DNA of 21,631 nt from an uncultured Clostridia bacterium (GCA_946409855.1 CAMJXZ010000012.1:1-21631), one strand, 5' to 3'; counted from the stretch's first letter, positions 6,898 to 14,695 are shown. Numbers and translations are program-made. Notes: generated from the sequence alone by a model not told the origin.

Positions 6898-8058
6898 TCA
6901 ATCCGCGCAGAAAGCCTTCACTTTTTCCTCATCGAATGCAATGCCCAGCCCGCTGCCTTCCGGTATGCGGAGATACCCCTCCTGACAGACAACGGGGGTC
7001 TGCAGGAACTCGTTGGCCACCGGCAGAATGCTGGGCTGGTATTCCTGTATTCCGTAGAAATTGTACAAGGCCGCGTCGCAGTGCAGCGTGGCGGCAATGC
7101 ACCCTCCCTGGCCTACGCTGAGGTGCGGCGCAACCGGCCGGCCGTACAATTCCGCCATTTCGGCGATCCGTTTCATCTGGGAAATGCCGCAGCGTCCTAC
7201 ATCAGGCTGCAGGATATCACAGCTTTTCCTGTCCAGGATTTCCTTGTACTGCCAGTGCGTCCTATCCGCTTCCCCCAGTGCGACAGGGATGTCGACGGCG
7301 GCGGCCAGCTCGCTGTATCCGTTCAGGTTTTCAGGATCCAGCGGGCATTCCAGGAATTCCACGCCGAGTTCCTCCAGCCGGCGCGCCAGCTTCACCGCTT
7401 CATGCACCCGGTAATTCCAGTGGGCGTCGATCATCAGGCGGAATTCGTCTCCAAGCGCCTTGCGCAGTGCCGTCATGATCCGCAGATCTTCTTCCATCCC
7501 GTAGCCGATCTGCAGCTTGATGGCTTTGAACCCTTTCTCTTTCCATTCCAGGGCCAGCGCTACTTTCTGTTCCAACCCTTCCGCAGGCAGGCCGGATATG
7601 TAGGCGGGGATCTTATCGCGGTACGCGCCTCCCAGCAGCTGATATACAGGCTGCCGCAGGTACTTCCCCGCGATATCCCACAGCGCACAGTCCACGGCGC
7701 TGACCGCGTCCACCATAAAGCCGCTGTAATATCCCCGATCCCGCATCAGGCCGTACAGCAGGTTCCAGTTGACTCCGATATCCAGGGCGCTGCGTCCTTT
7801 GAGCACCGGCAGGAACAATTCGGAGATGATTTTCCCGCCAACCCCGGGCAGCACGGGCGCCAGGGCCTCTCCCCAGCCGGAAATGCCGCTTTCCGTGGTG
7901 ATTTTGATCAGCAGCGTCTCCATATTTTTGGAATATGGGCAGCGGTATTCCGGACGCAGGTAGTAATCATAGGGCGTATTGAGCCCCGAACTGCTGCCCA
8001 GATACACATGCGATTTCCGGATTTTTATGGGATAAACCTGTACGGATTCAATTTTCAC
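6898..8058 (-). CDS. Enolase-superfamily (mandelate racemase group) acid-sugar dehydratase
   Basis: This 386-aa protein has the capping domain (1 to about 130) and barrel of the mandelate racemase/muconate lactonizing family. The magnesium ligands appear as D211 (MIDAH), E237 (LECPL) and E263 (LGEAD). The general acid/base dyad is D286 (QPDVGR) and H312 (APHLS), as in sugar-acid dehydratases. The usual K-x-K is K181-L-Q183, so the second lysine is missing. It probably dehydrates an aldonate or uronate-type acid to a 2-keto-3-deoxy product; the specific substrate is unknown. The start codon is GTG, overlapping the last 11 bases of the permease gene, with AAAGGAG nine bases upstream. The lyase gene follows 15 nt later. 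Confidence 0.88.
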   Translation of the reverse strand: MKIESVQVYPIKIRKSHVYLGSSSGLNTPYDYYLRPEYRCPYSKNMETLLIKITTESGISGWGEALAPVLPGVGGKIISELFLPVLKGRSALDIGVNWNLLYGLMRDRGYYSGFMVDAVSAVDCALWDIAGKYLRQPVYQLLGGAYRDKIPAYISGLPAEGLEQKVALALEWKEKGFKAIKLQIGYGMEEDLRIMTALRKALGDEFRLMIDAHWNYRVHEAVKLARRLEELGVEFLECPLDPENLNGYSELAAAVDIPVALGEADRTHWQYKEILDRKSCDILQPDVGRCGISQMKRIAEMAELYGRPVAPHLSVGQGGCIAATLHCDAALYNFYGIQEYQPSILPVANEFLQTPVVCQEGYLRIPEGSGLGIAFDEEKVKAFCAD

Positions 8059-9970
8059 CGGCTGTCACTCCTTTCTGCGGGGGCTGCCAGTCCCCGGACC
8101 GGATCTTGTTGATAACCAGCAGAACCAGCACGACGGCCATGCAGCCGATGGACAGAAGGATGCTGGGCGCCACCATCATCACAGCGGAAAGCACCAGCAA
8201 GATCGCCCGCTCCCAAAGCGCAAAAGGCCGGAAAGCGCAGCCGATCACAGCCGCCGCCAGGCCGACGATGCCGACGATCACCTGAATGATGACCCAGACA
8301 GTCTCCAGCACTGTGCCCTCCAGGATCAGCGCAGGATTAAAGATAAAGGCGTACGGGATAATAAACGCCGGCAGAGACAGTCCCACCGCCAGCCATCCGG
8401 TTTTCATGGGTGGCGATTTTGCAAGCCCCGCCGCGGCGTAAGCCGAAATAGCAACCGGAGGCGTGATGCCGGAGAAAATGCCGAAATACAGCGCGAACAG
8501 GTGGCAGGCCATGGTGTTGCAGCCCATTTTGATCAGAGCGGGCACGGCAATGGCAGCCACCATGATATAACAGGCGCTGGTGGGCAGGCCCATGCCCAGG
8601 AAAACACAGGCAAGCATGACCATCGGCAGGATCAGATACAGGTTGTTCCTGCCCAGGTTGATGATGATGCTGGCGAATTTGACCCCGATGCCCGTTTCAT
8701 TGGAAACACCGATGACGATGCCAGCCGCCGCGCAGGAGATGGCGACCATCACAGCCGATCTTCCGCCCTTGGCCAGCGTGACGATCAGGCTTTTGATACT
8801 GATCTTTCCCTTCTTTTCAAACACCACGATCAGCAGGATGGACAGGATGCCGTACAGCGCCGCTTTATACGCGGAAAACCCGAGGATCATCGTGACCAGG
8901 ATGACCACGATCGGCAGGGCAAGATACCCTTTGTGCACAAGCAGCCACTGCCAGGTCTGTTTTTTGGCGTCTTCATCCATGCCCTTGAGGCCAATCCGGG
9001 TCGCCTCAAAATGCACGGCGATGAAGACCGCCGCAAAGTACAGCACGGCCGGAATGGCTGCCGCGGCACAAAGCGCAATGTAGTTGATCCCCACATATTC
9101 CGCCAGCAGGAAGGAAGCCGCGCCCATTACAGGCGGCATGATCTGCCCGCCGGTCGATGCGGAAGCTTCCACCGCGCCGGCAAATTCGGAACGGTAGCCT
9201 GTCTTTTTCATCAGGGGAATGGTATATGTGCCGGTAGAAGTCACGTTGGCGGTCGAGGAACCGGAAATCATCCCCATCAGGCCGCTGGCGACCACCGCCA
9301 TTTTCGCAGGGCCGCCGCGGGATTTCCCGGTCAATGAGAAGGCCAGGTCGATAAAAAACTGGCCCGCGCCGGAATACTCCAGGAATTCGCCGAACAGCGT
9401 GAACATGAAAATGTAGGTGGCGGAGGCGGCGACGGTGGAACCGAAAATCCCGTTTGTGCTCAGGGACATCTGCTCCGCCATGCGCTTGACCGTAGTGCCG
9501 GTATGGCGGATTTTCCCCGTCAGGTATTTTCCCCCGAAGGCATAGGCGATCGCCACCAGGCAGACAATGACCATGCCCAGCCCGCACACACGTCGGGTAG
9601 CCTCCAGCACGGCGACCACCAGAAACACGGCCGCCACCAGGTCCAGCGTCGTCAGCTTGCCGACGAAGGGAATGCGCTTGATCAGACGAGCGTAAGCGAT
9701 TTGGCTGATGTAGATCATCGCGGCCAGCGTCAGGATGAACCAGATGAAATCGATCACGGAGATTTTGGAGAACCTGCCTTTTTTGCTGGTCGGGTGGATC
9801 AGAAACGACATAGGCAGGAGAAACATCAGGTGTGTGGTGCGCATTTTATATGCTTCCAGGATGCCTGTCGCGGATACGTACAGGTGAAAGCATGTGGCTG
9901 CCAGGCCCAGAAAAAAGACGATCCTGGCGGCGATATCCGCCAGCGTCATCTTTCCATGTTTAATACTCAT
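8048..9970 (-). CDS. TRAP transporter fused permease (4TM/12TM, TAXI type)
   Basis: This 640-aa integral membrane protein fuses the small DctQ-like part (first four hydrophobic segments, about residues 10-130) with the large DctM-like part (about 140-610). This arrangement is typical of permeases paired with TAXI substrate-binding proteins. Conserved pieces include SGSSTANVTSTGTYTIPLM in the first half of DctM and GMGLPTSACYIMVA in the second. It uses an ion gradient, commonly sodium, to import organic acids delivered by the binding protein. The longer reading frame starts at 10033, but GAAAGGAG lies six bases before the ATG at 9970, which I take as the start. A 12-bp hairpin separates it from the upstream binding-protein gene; its end overlaps the dehydratase start. 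Confidence 0.92.
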   Translation of the reverse strand: MSIKHGKMTLADIAARIVFFLGLAATCFHLYVSATGILEAYKMRTTHLMFLLPMSFLIHPTSKKGRFSKISVIDFIWFILTLAAMIYISQIAYARLIKRIPFVGKLTTLDLVAAVFLVVAVLEATRRVCGLGMVIVCLVAIAYAFGGKYLTGKIRHTGTTVKRMAEQMSLSTNGIFGSTVAASATYIFMFTLFGEFLEYSGAGQFFIDLAFSLTGKSRGGPAKMAVVASGLMGMISGSSTANVTSTGTYTIPLMKKTGYRSEFAGAVEASASTGGQIMPPVMGAASFLLAEYVGINYIALCAAAAIPAVLYFAAVFIAVHFEATRIGLKGMDEDAKKQTWQWLLVHKGYLALPIVVILVTMILGFSAYKAALYGILSILLIVVFEKKGKISIKSLIVTLAKGGRSAVMVAISCAAAGIVIGVSNETGIGVKFASIIINLGRNNLYLILPMVMLACVFLGMGLPTSACYIMVAAIAVPALIKMGCNTMACHLFALYFGIFSGITPPVAISAYAAAGLAKSPPMKTGWLAVGLSLPAFIIPYAFIFNPALILEGTVLETVWVIIQVIVGIVGLAAAVIGCAFRPFALWERAILLVLSAVMMVAPSILLSIGCMAVVLVLLVINKIRSGDWQPPQKGVTAGEN

Positions 9971-9989
9971 GCCTGTCTCCTTTCGGAAA

Positions 9990-10023
9990 TAGGCAATGGA
10001 CCGATCGCTCAGTCCATTGCCTA
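9990..10023 (-). promoter_or_regulatory. Intergenic 12-bp hairpin between binding protein and permease genes
   Basis: Arms TAGGCAATGGAC (9990-10001) and GTCCATTGCCTA (10012-10023) are exact complements with a 10-nt loop. There is no T-run after it. Such hairpins often protect the 3' end of the upstream binding-protein message or cause partial termination, giving more binding protein than permease. That role is inferred from its position. Confidence 0.65.
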
Positions 10024-10041
10024 CGCGTTTCATTCAGTCGC

Positions 10042-11031
10042 TTACTGGAGGACGCCCGCTTCCCGATAATACCTGGCGGCGCCGGGATGCAGCTCCAGTT
10101 CGATGCCGGAAATGCCGCTTTCCGGGCCGGTCATGAAGTTCTTGAAGCCTGCGTTCACATTGCCAAGGATCTCGATGCCTTCAGCGGAATTGAGGAACTT
10201 GGTCACCTCATAGATCACTTCTTCGTCGGCGTTGGCGCTGGCGCATACGGTGATGACCACGCCCACGGTCGCCACATCGGCTTCCTGGCCGCTGTACGTG
10301 CCGGCGGGGATGACCTTGGTCAGATATCCCTGAGTGGTGAGCGCTTCAATCGCGTCAGCATCCAGGCTCAGCAGCTTGATCTTGCGGGACGCGGCGATTT
10401 CGGAAATGGTGGCGTAGGGCATACCGGCCAGTACGGACACAGCGTTCAGCTGTCCGTCGGTAAACAGGGTGGAAGCGTTGCCGATGTTCAGGTATTCCAC
10501 CTTGCCGCCCCAGGCCGCGATGTCTTCATACGTTGCGCCGTAGTACGCCAGTACTTTGCGGAAAAGGGATTCAATGCCGCTGCCCTGGGTGCCGACGGAA
10601 ACCTTCAGCGGGTATTTCTGTTCCACGACGTCCCGCACGGAGTTGACCGGCGCATCCGCCGGCACCGCGATGTGCAGCACGGATTCCATGACGGAGGCAA
10701 TTCCGTACACACCGGTGACAGGCTCTTCAAAAATGCCTTCGCCGATCAGCGCTTCGTGGATCGTGTCGGACTGGGAATGAGCGATGACCGTTTCCTGGGC
10801 GGCCAGCAGGAGCACGTTGGAGCCCGCGCTGCCGACCTTCACCGTGCAGGTGATGCCAGGGGCCAGGCTGTTGATGTGCTCGCCGATCTGGATACCCATC
10901 GCGTACACGGAACCGGTTTCCGCGCCGAACGTCATGACCAGGTCGTACTGATCAGGCAGGTCCGCCAGTGCGGCGGTGCTCAAGGCGAACAGCATGCACA
11001 CAGAGAGGATCAATGCCAGGATCTTTTTCAT
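10042..11031 (-). CDS. TAXI-family TRAP transporter substrate-binding protein
   Basis: This 329-aa secreted protein has an N-terminal signal peptide (MKKILALILSVCMLFALS, cleavage probable after ALA at residue 23). The remainder matches the TAXI family: a first-strand T-F-G-A-E-T-G-S-V-Y-A-M-G motif, and the stretch VSVGTQGSGIESLFRKVLA, where the ligand-binding helix begins. No lipobox is present: the only early cysteine, C12, is inside the hydrophobic core and preceded by valine. It would capture an acidic substrate outside the membrane and hand it to the fused permease. The start at 11031 has AAAAAGGAGG eight bases upstream; an ORF extension to 11085 lacks such a site. It is the first gene of the minus-strand operon. 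Confidence 0.92.
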   Translation of the reverse strand: MKKILALILSVCMLFALSTAALADLPDQYDLVMTFGAETGSVYAMGIQIGEHINSLAPGITCTVKVGSAGSNVLLLAAQETVIAHSQSDTIHEALIGEGIFEEPVTGVYGIASVMESVLHIAVPADAPVNSVRDVVEQKYPLKVSVGTQGSGIESLFRKVLAYYGATYEDIAAWGGKVEYLNIGNASTLFTDGQLNAVSVLAGMPYATISEIAASRKIKLLSLDADAIEALTTQGYLTKVIPAGTYSGQEADVATVGVVITVCASANADEEVIYEVTKFLNSAEGIEILGNVNAGFKNFMTGPESGISGIELELHPGAARYYREAGVLQ

Positions 11032-11074
11032 GAACGATGCCTCCTTTTTGCGTTTTCCGCATTTGATATTCATA

Positions 11075-11103
11075 ATATAACACATTCATGCATATAATGC
11101 AAT
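11075..11103 (-). promoter_or_regulatory. Promoter of the TAXI/TRAP catabolic operon
   Basis: On the minus strand TGTTATATT (11075-11083) is an extended -10 and TTGCAT (11098-11103) a weak -35 with 17-nt spacing. A short palindrome, TGCATATAATGCA (11090-11102), overlaps the -35 and spacer and could be an operator. The surrounding AT-rich patch is striking in this GC-rich genome. Confidence 0.6.
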
Positions 11104-11152
11104 AGTATATCTAAAATTTATTTTTCCAGGACTGATTCATGATTTGAACACT

Positions 11153-11181
11153 TGAAATTGTACAAAAAATATGGTTTAATG
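11153..11181 (+). promoter_or_regulatory. Promoter of the YhcH-like / IclR pair
   Basis: TTGAAA (11153-11158) and TTTAAT (11176-11181) are separated by 17 nt, with TGG just before the -10 giving an extended element. The expected transcript start is near 11188, about 90 nt ahead of the YhcH-like start codon. Confidence 0.7.
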
Positions 11182-11192
11182 AACTCAGACAG

Positions 11193-11209
11193 CCGTTTGA
11201 AAAACGGCC
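11193..11209 (+). promoter_or_regulatory. Palindromic candidate operator in the yhcH/iclR leader
   Basis: GCCGTTT (11193-11199) and AAACGGC (11203-11209) are exact complements around GAA. The site begins a few bases downstream of the predicted transcript start, a typical place for a repressor. IclR-family proteins bind short palindromes and usually control their own gene, so the IclR protein encoded here is the natural candidate. The link is inferred. Confidence 0.5.
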
Positions 11210-11276
11210 TTCCCTGCTTACAGTCAGCGCATGAGGCGCGGTTTTACGGAACATCGGCGAAAGGCGGTTGGATCTT

Positions 11277-11732
11277 ATGATTTTGGATACCATTTCTCAT
11301 TTGGCGGAGTACGCCGGCCTTCATCCCGGTATCCGGGCAGCCGCAGCCTTCCTGGAAAAGTGCCGGTTGGAAAACCCGGCGCCCGGCACCTATGAAATCG
11401 AAGGCCGGAACGTATACGCGCTGATCCTGGATTACGAGCCTAAGGAAAAGGAAATGCTGTCCTACGAAAGCCATGACCGGTATCTGGACATCCAGTGCAT
11501 GCTCCTGGGCAGCGAATACCAGTGGTACGCGCCCCGGGAAACGCTGCAGGAAACCGTACCGTACAATTCCGAAAAGGATATTACCCGCTACGGTTTTTCG
11601 GGTCAGGGAACCCGGCTGCTGCTCGGGGAAGGAAGCTTTGCCATCTACAGCCCGCAGGACGGACATCTGCCCGGGGTCAGAATGGACGGCGTCGCAAAAT
11701 GCAGAAGAGTCGTGGTGAAAGTGAAATGCTGA
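11277..11732 (+). CDS. YhcH/YjgK/YiaL family (DUF386) protein
   Basis: This 151-aa cupin-like protein belongs to the family of YhcH, YiaL and EbgC, which accompany sialic acid, ketogulonate and galactoside catabolic genes; some members are thought to act on sugar anomers or as metal-dependent isomerases. Conserved residues include E64 and H66 in SYESHDRYLDIQ, E80 in LLGSE and H130 in DGHLPG, which would form a metal site. I chose the ATG at 11277 (MILDTISHL), the usual start of the family; a TTG nine bases earlier is too close to AAAGGCGG. The reading frame ends seven bases inside the IclR gene, so the two are co-translated. The divergent operon supplies the transporter and catabolic enzymes. 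Confidence 0.88.
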   Translation: MILDTISHLAEYAGLHPGIRAAAAFLEKCRLENPAPGTYEIEGRNVYALILDYEPKEKEMLSYESHDRYLDIQCMLLGSEYQWYAPRETLQETVPYNSEKDITRYGFSGQGTRLLLGEGSFAIYSPQDGHLPGVRMDGVAKCRRVVVKVKC

Positions 11733-12517
11733 ACGAAGAAAAAAGCGGCAAGTCTTCCGCAGGGCTGACCCAGAGTCTTTGCAAGGCCTTTGACATCTTG
11801 GCCTGCTTTACGGCGGAAACGCCGCTGCTGCGCATCACCGACATCACCAGACGGGTGGGCATGACGCAGAGCAACGTTTCCCGGCTGGTGGCGACGATGA
11901 CAGCCTACGAATATCTGGAAAAGGATGAGGACAGCGGCTGCTACCAGCTGGGCCGGAAAATCATCACCCTGTCCAGCGTGGCGCTGAATCACAGCAGTCT
12001 GCGCTGCCAGGCGCTGCCGGAACTGTTCAGCCTGGAACAGAAATATGGCGTCGGGGCCAACCTGGCGGTCCTGGATCACGGGAGCATGTATTATCTCGCC
12101 CATGTGGACAGCAGGAATTCCCCCCGGATGTACACCATGGTCGGCAATACCAACCCCCTTCACTGCACGGCGATCGGCAAAGTGCTGCTCTCCGCGATGA
12201 CGGACGAGGAAATCGCCGCGGTGATCCGGGAAAAGGGTATGCCTTCCTTTACATATAACACCATCACTTCCCCGGACGTCCTGATGGAGCAGATCGAACG
12301 CTGCCGCCGGCTGGGCTACAGCGTGGAATACGGGGAACACGCGCTGAACAGCGCCTGCATCGCCGCCGGAATCCGAAACAGAAACGGGAAGGTAATCGCC
12401 GGCCTCAGCGTATCCGGGAAATTCCTGGGAGAGAGCCTGCAGGAACACGAAGAGCGCGTCGCCTCCATCGTGATCGAATCCGCCGCGCTGATCTCCAACA
12501 AACTGGGCTGTATTTAA
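11726..12517 (+). CDS. IclR-family transcriptional regulator
   Basis: This 263-aa regulator has an N-terminal winged helix-turn-helix (about residues 14-75; ITDITRRVGMTQSNVSRLV carries the recognition helix) and a C-terminal IclR effector-binding domain (about 85-260) with the typical HCTAIGKVLLSAM and GYSVEYGEHALNSACIAAGIRN (split here as GYSVEYGEHALNS and ACIAAGIRN) motifs. Family members bind small organic acids or sugar-acid intermediates and mostly repress catabolic genes. Its position next to the YhcH-like gene and divergent from the TAXI/TRAP operon makes it the likely local regulator. The ATG overlaps the preceding gene by seven bases. Transcription ends at the hairpin at 12534-12571. 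Confidence 0.92.
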   Translation: MLNEEKSGKSSAGLTQSLCKAFDILACFTAETPLLRITDITRRVGMTQSNVSRLVATMTAYEYLEKDEDSGCYQLGRKIITLSSVALNHSSLRCQALPELFSLEQKYGVGANLAVLDHGSMYYLAHVDSRNSPRMYTMVGNTNPLHCTAIGKVLLSAMTDEEIAAVIREKGMPSFTYNTITSPDVLMEQIERCRRLGYSVEYGEHALNSACIAAGIRNRNGKVIAGLSVSGKFLGESLQEHEERVASIVIESAALISNKLGCI

Positions 12518-12533
12518 ACCCGCCCCGCTGTGC

Positions 12534-12571
12534 AAAAAAGGCCGGTCCCTTTACGGGGAACAGCCTTTTTA
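12534..12571 (+). terminator. Intrinsic terminator after the IclR gene
   Basis: An A-run and GGC (12534-12542) pair with GCC and a T-run (12563-12571), with an inner TCCC/GGGA stem. It lies 17 nt past the IclR stop codon. Confidence 0.85.
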
Positions 12572-12694
12572 TATGTACGGTCCCTGTTTATCCGGGTCGG
12601 CAGCCTGAAGAGCGCGGGCAGGATAGCGTGCCGTTTTTCTTTTCTGATGGAAGTCCAGACAGCAGTCAAACTGAAAACCACAGGAGGTTCCTCC

Positions 12695-13348
12695 ATGACA
12701 AATCGTTCCGTCCGGGAATGGCTGATCCGGATCGTCATCCTGATGATCGGCCTGACCATCGCCCACTTCGGGGTAACCCTTTTCCTGATCGCCGAACTGG
12801 GCTCCGACCCCTTCAACGTGCTGATCCAGGGCCTGTTCAGGACCTTTTCCGGTTCCTGGGCCTTTCTCACCCACGGCCGGGTGCACATCGGCATCTGCCT
12901 GCTGATCATCCTGGTCCTGCTGCTGACGGACAGGCGCTACGTCAAAATCGGGACCGTGCTGTGCATGATCTGCGGCGGCCCGATCATCGACCTGTTTACG
13001 GCGCTGCTGACGCCGCTCTCCGTCCAAAGCTGGCCGCTGCCCGCCCGCGTCGCCGTGCTGGCGCTGGGCTGCGTCATCCTCGCCTACGGGATGACCATCG
13101 TCATCAAATCGGACGCGGGCACCGGCCCCAACGACCTGGTGGCGGTGGTGATCAGCGACAAGCTGCGCAAAAAGTTCAGCGTCATCCGCATCCTGGTGGA
13201 CGTATGCTTTGTCGCCGCCGGCTGGCTGCTGGGCGGCACCGTCGGCATCGGCACGGTCATCTGCGCCTTCCTGGTGGGGCCGGTCGCCGGTCTCTTCCTG
13301 CCCGTCAACGAGCGGCTGGTAAACAGGGTCGTGGGAAAGCTCGCCTGA
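12695..13348 (+). CDS. YczE/YyaS-type integral membrane protein
   Basis: This 217-aa protein has about five to six hydrophobic segments and the motifs of the YczE/YyaS/YitT-like membrane family: GVTLFLIAELGSDPFNVL near the N-terminus, GGPIIDLF in the middle, and SDAGTGPNDLVAVVISDKL, which in this family carries the conserved G-x-x-P-x-D. Its function is not known; proposals of transport or signalling are unproven. The ATG follows AGGAGG by seven bases. The following TTCCTCC can fold back on that site, so translation may be modulated. It is a single-gene unit bounded by the terminators at 12534-12571 and 13403-13452. Upstream ATGs in frame lie inside the preceding terminator region and are unlikely starts. 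Confidence 0.85.
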   Translation: MTNRSVREWLIRIVILMIGLTIAHFGVTLFLIAELGSDPFNVLIQGLFRTFSGSWAFLTHGRVHIGICLLIILVLLLTDRRYVKIGTVLCMICGGPIIDLFTALLTPLSVQSWPLPARVAVLALGCVILAYGMTIVIKSDAGTGPNDLVAVVISDKLRKKFSVIRILVDVCFVAAGWLLGGTVGIGTVICAFLVGPVAGLFLPVNERLVNRVVGKLA

Positions 13349-13402
13349 TCCCCCGGTCCGTCCGGCAGGCTTTCATATTCCCCCATACCGCGGTCCCCGC
13401 GC

Positions 13403-13455
13403 AGACAACGGGACCCTCACGGCATCCCGCCGCGAAGGTCCCGTTGTCTTTTATT
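13403..13455 (+). terminator. Intrinsic terminator after the YczE-like gene
   Basis: AGACAACGGGACC (13403-13415) pairs with GGTCCCGTTGTCT (13437-13449), a perfect 13-bp stem with a 21-nt loop, followed by TTTATTCTT. It is convergent with the SDR gene ending at 13488. Confidence 0.9.
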
Positions 13456-13487
13456 CTTCACTGAACGCCCGGCCGGTTCCCCCGCGT

Positions 13488-14201
13488 TCACGGTTCCCGA
13501 TACGTCCATCCGTGTTCCCCGTGGTAGATCATGAGCTTCGTCATGCCGCCGTCGACGCAGATATTTTCCCCGGTGATGAACCCCGCCTGATCAGAGCAGA
13601 GAAACAGCGCCAGTTCCGCGATATCTTCCGGCCTGCCCACCCGGCCCGCGGGCTGCTGCAATGCGTCGGCGCCGGCGATCTCTTCGTCCGTCGTGTTGAT
13701 CCACCCGGGGGAGATGCTGTTGACCCGCGCCTTCCCCGCCAGGCTCACGGCCAGCGCGTGGGTCAGCGCGGCGATGCCGCCCTTGGCCGCCGCGTAGCTC
13801 TCCGTCTGCGGCTGGCTCATCCGGTCCCTGGAGGAAGAGATGTTGATCACCGAAGCGCCGGGATTAAAATAAGGCGCCAGCAGCCTGGTCAGATAGAACG
13901 GCGCGGTCACGCCGACGGCCAGCGCGCTGCTGAAGTCCTCCCAGGAACAGTCATCGATGCCCTTCATCAGCGGCGGCGCGTTGTTGATCAGGTAATCCAC
14001 CCCGCCGCCGCGCCGGATCACCTGCCCTGAAAACTCTTCCAGCGTCCGCTTGTCCCCGATGTCGCCCACATACCAGTCTCCCCGCTGCAGGTCGATGATA
14101 TGCACCTTCGCCCCTTCCGCCCGGAAGGCGTCCGCGATGGCCCGGCCGATGCCGTGCCCACCGCCCGTCACGACGGCGACTTTCCCGGAAAAACGCTTCA
14201 T
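13488..14201 (-). CDS. Short-chain dehydrogenase/reductase (SDR)
   Basis: This 237-aa classical SDR has the nucleotide-binding motif TGGGHGIG (12-19), D37 at the end of the second strand (suggesting NAD rather than NADP), NNAP (73-76) in place of the common NNAG, serines at 122-124, and catalytic Y136 with K140 (YAAAK). The late sequence PGWINT and the final VDGGMTKLMIYH are typical of the family. Its substrate cannot be named; relatives oxidise alcohols or reduce ketones of sugars, steroids or acyl chains. The ATG overlaps the stop of the upstream thioesterase gene by four bases, so the pair is one operon under the promoter at 14696-14724. The region between its end and the terminator at 13449 holds nothing else. 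Confidence 0.88.
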   Translation of the reverse strand: MKRFSGKVAVVTGGGHGIGRAIADAFRAEGAKVHIIDLQRGDWYVGDIGDKRTLEEFSGQVIRRGGGVDYLINNAPPLMKGIDDCSWEDFSSALAVGVTAPFYLTRLLAPYFNPGASVINISSSRDRMSQPQTESYAAAKGGIAALTHALAVSLAGKARVNSISPGWINTTDEEIAGADALQQPAGRVGRPEDIAELALFLCSDQAGFITGENICVDGGMTKLMIYHGEHGWTYREP

Positions 14202-14626
14202 TGCCCCTGCTCCGTTTCTCTTTGGATTTCCGCCTCCAGCGCCTGGCAGAACGCCGGCTGTTCCCGCTTCAGCCGGACGATCCGGCCTTCCCGGCTGACA
14301 AAGACGTGTTCGGACCGCGCCTCACAGACGGCCTCGCCCCGCTGGTTTTCCATCTCGTACCGGATCGCCAGCACCACCCCGTTGAAGGATTCCGCCCGGA
14401 CCCGGATGCGGATCACGTCCCCGAAGGTGCTGGGGCGTTTGTACTCGCAGGAAACCGACCTTACCGGGGACAGCACGCCCTCCTTTTCCATCCGTTCGTA
14501 CGGGAACCCCAGCTGCTCCATAAAGTCGATCCGGGCTTCCTCCATCCAGCGGATGTAATTGGCGTGATGGGTGATGCCCATCATATCGGTCTCGTAATAT
14601 TGCACCCTGCGCGTATATGGCTCCAT
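14198..14626 (-). CDS. Hot-dog fold acyl-CoA thioesterase (4HBT/YbgC-like)
   Basis: This 142-aa protein matches the 4-hydroxybenzoyl-CoA thioesterase family. The catalytic-loop region is YYETDMMGITHHANYIRWME, with D14 or nearby as the acid, followed by the long hot-dog helix. Length is usual for the family (about 130-150). It hydrolyses a short or aromatic acyl-CoA thioester in the cytoplasm; the substrate is not evident. The ATG at 14626 is preceded by AAAGGA eleven bases upstream, a slightly long spacing; the reading frame stays open much further upstream, but that part overlaps the divergent gene and its promoter. Its stop overlaps the start of the SDR gene (ATGA). Confidence 0.85.
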   Translation of the reverse strand: MEPYTRRVQYYETDMMGITHHANYIRWMEEARIDFMEQLGFPYERMEKEGVLSPVRSVSCEYKRPSTFGDVIRIRVRAESFNGVVLAIRYEMENQRGEAVCEARSEHVFVSREGRIVRLKREQPAFCQALEAEIQRETEQGQ

Positions 14627-14695
14627 GGGCTGGCCCGTCCTTTCCTGTCCGCTCTGTCCGTTTTTCCTTCCGGACAGGGCTTCTTTCCGCAAGCC

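Noticed and set aside
5938..8112. Very long plus-strand open frame (724 codons) across the lyase and dehydratase genes
   Set aside because: It lies antisense to two convincing enzymes with intact active sites; its own translation has no recognisable domain or ribosome site.
9971..10033. Upstream in-frame start for the permease
   Set aside because: It lacks a ribosome site and would include the intergenic hairpin; the ATG at 9970 has GAAAGGAG at ideal spacing.
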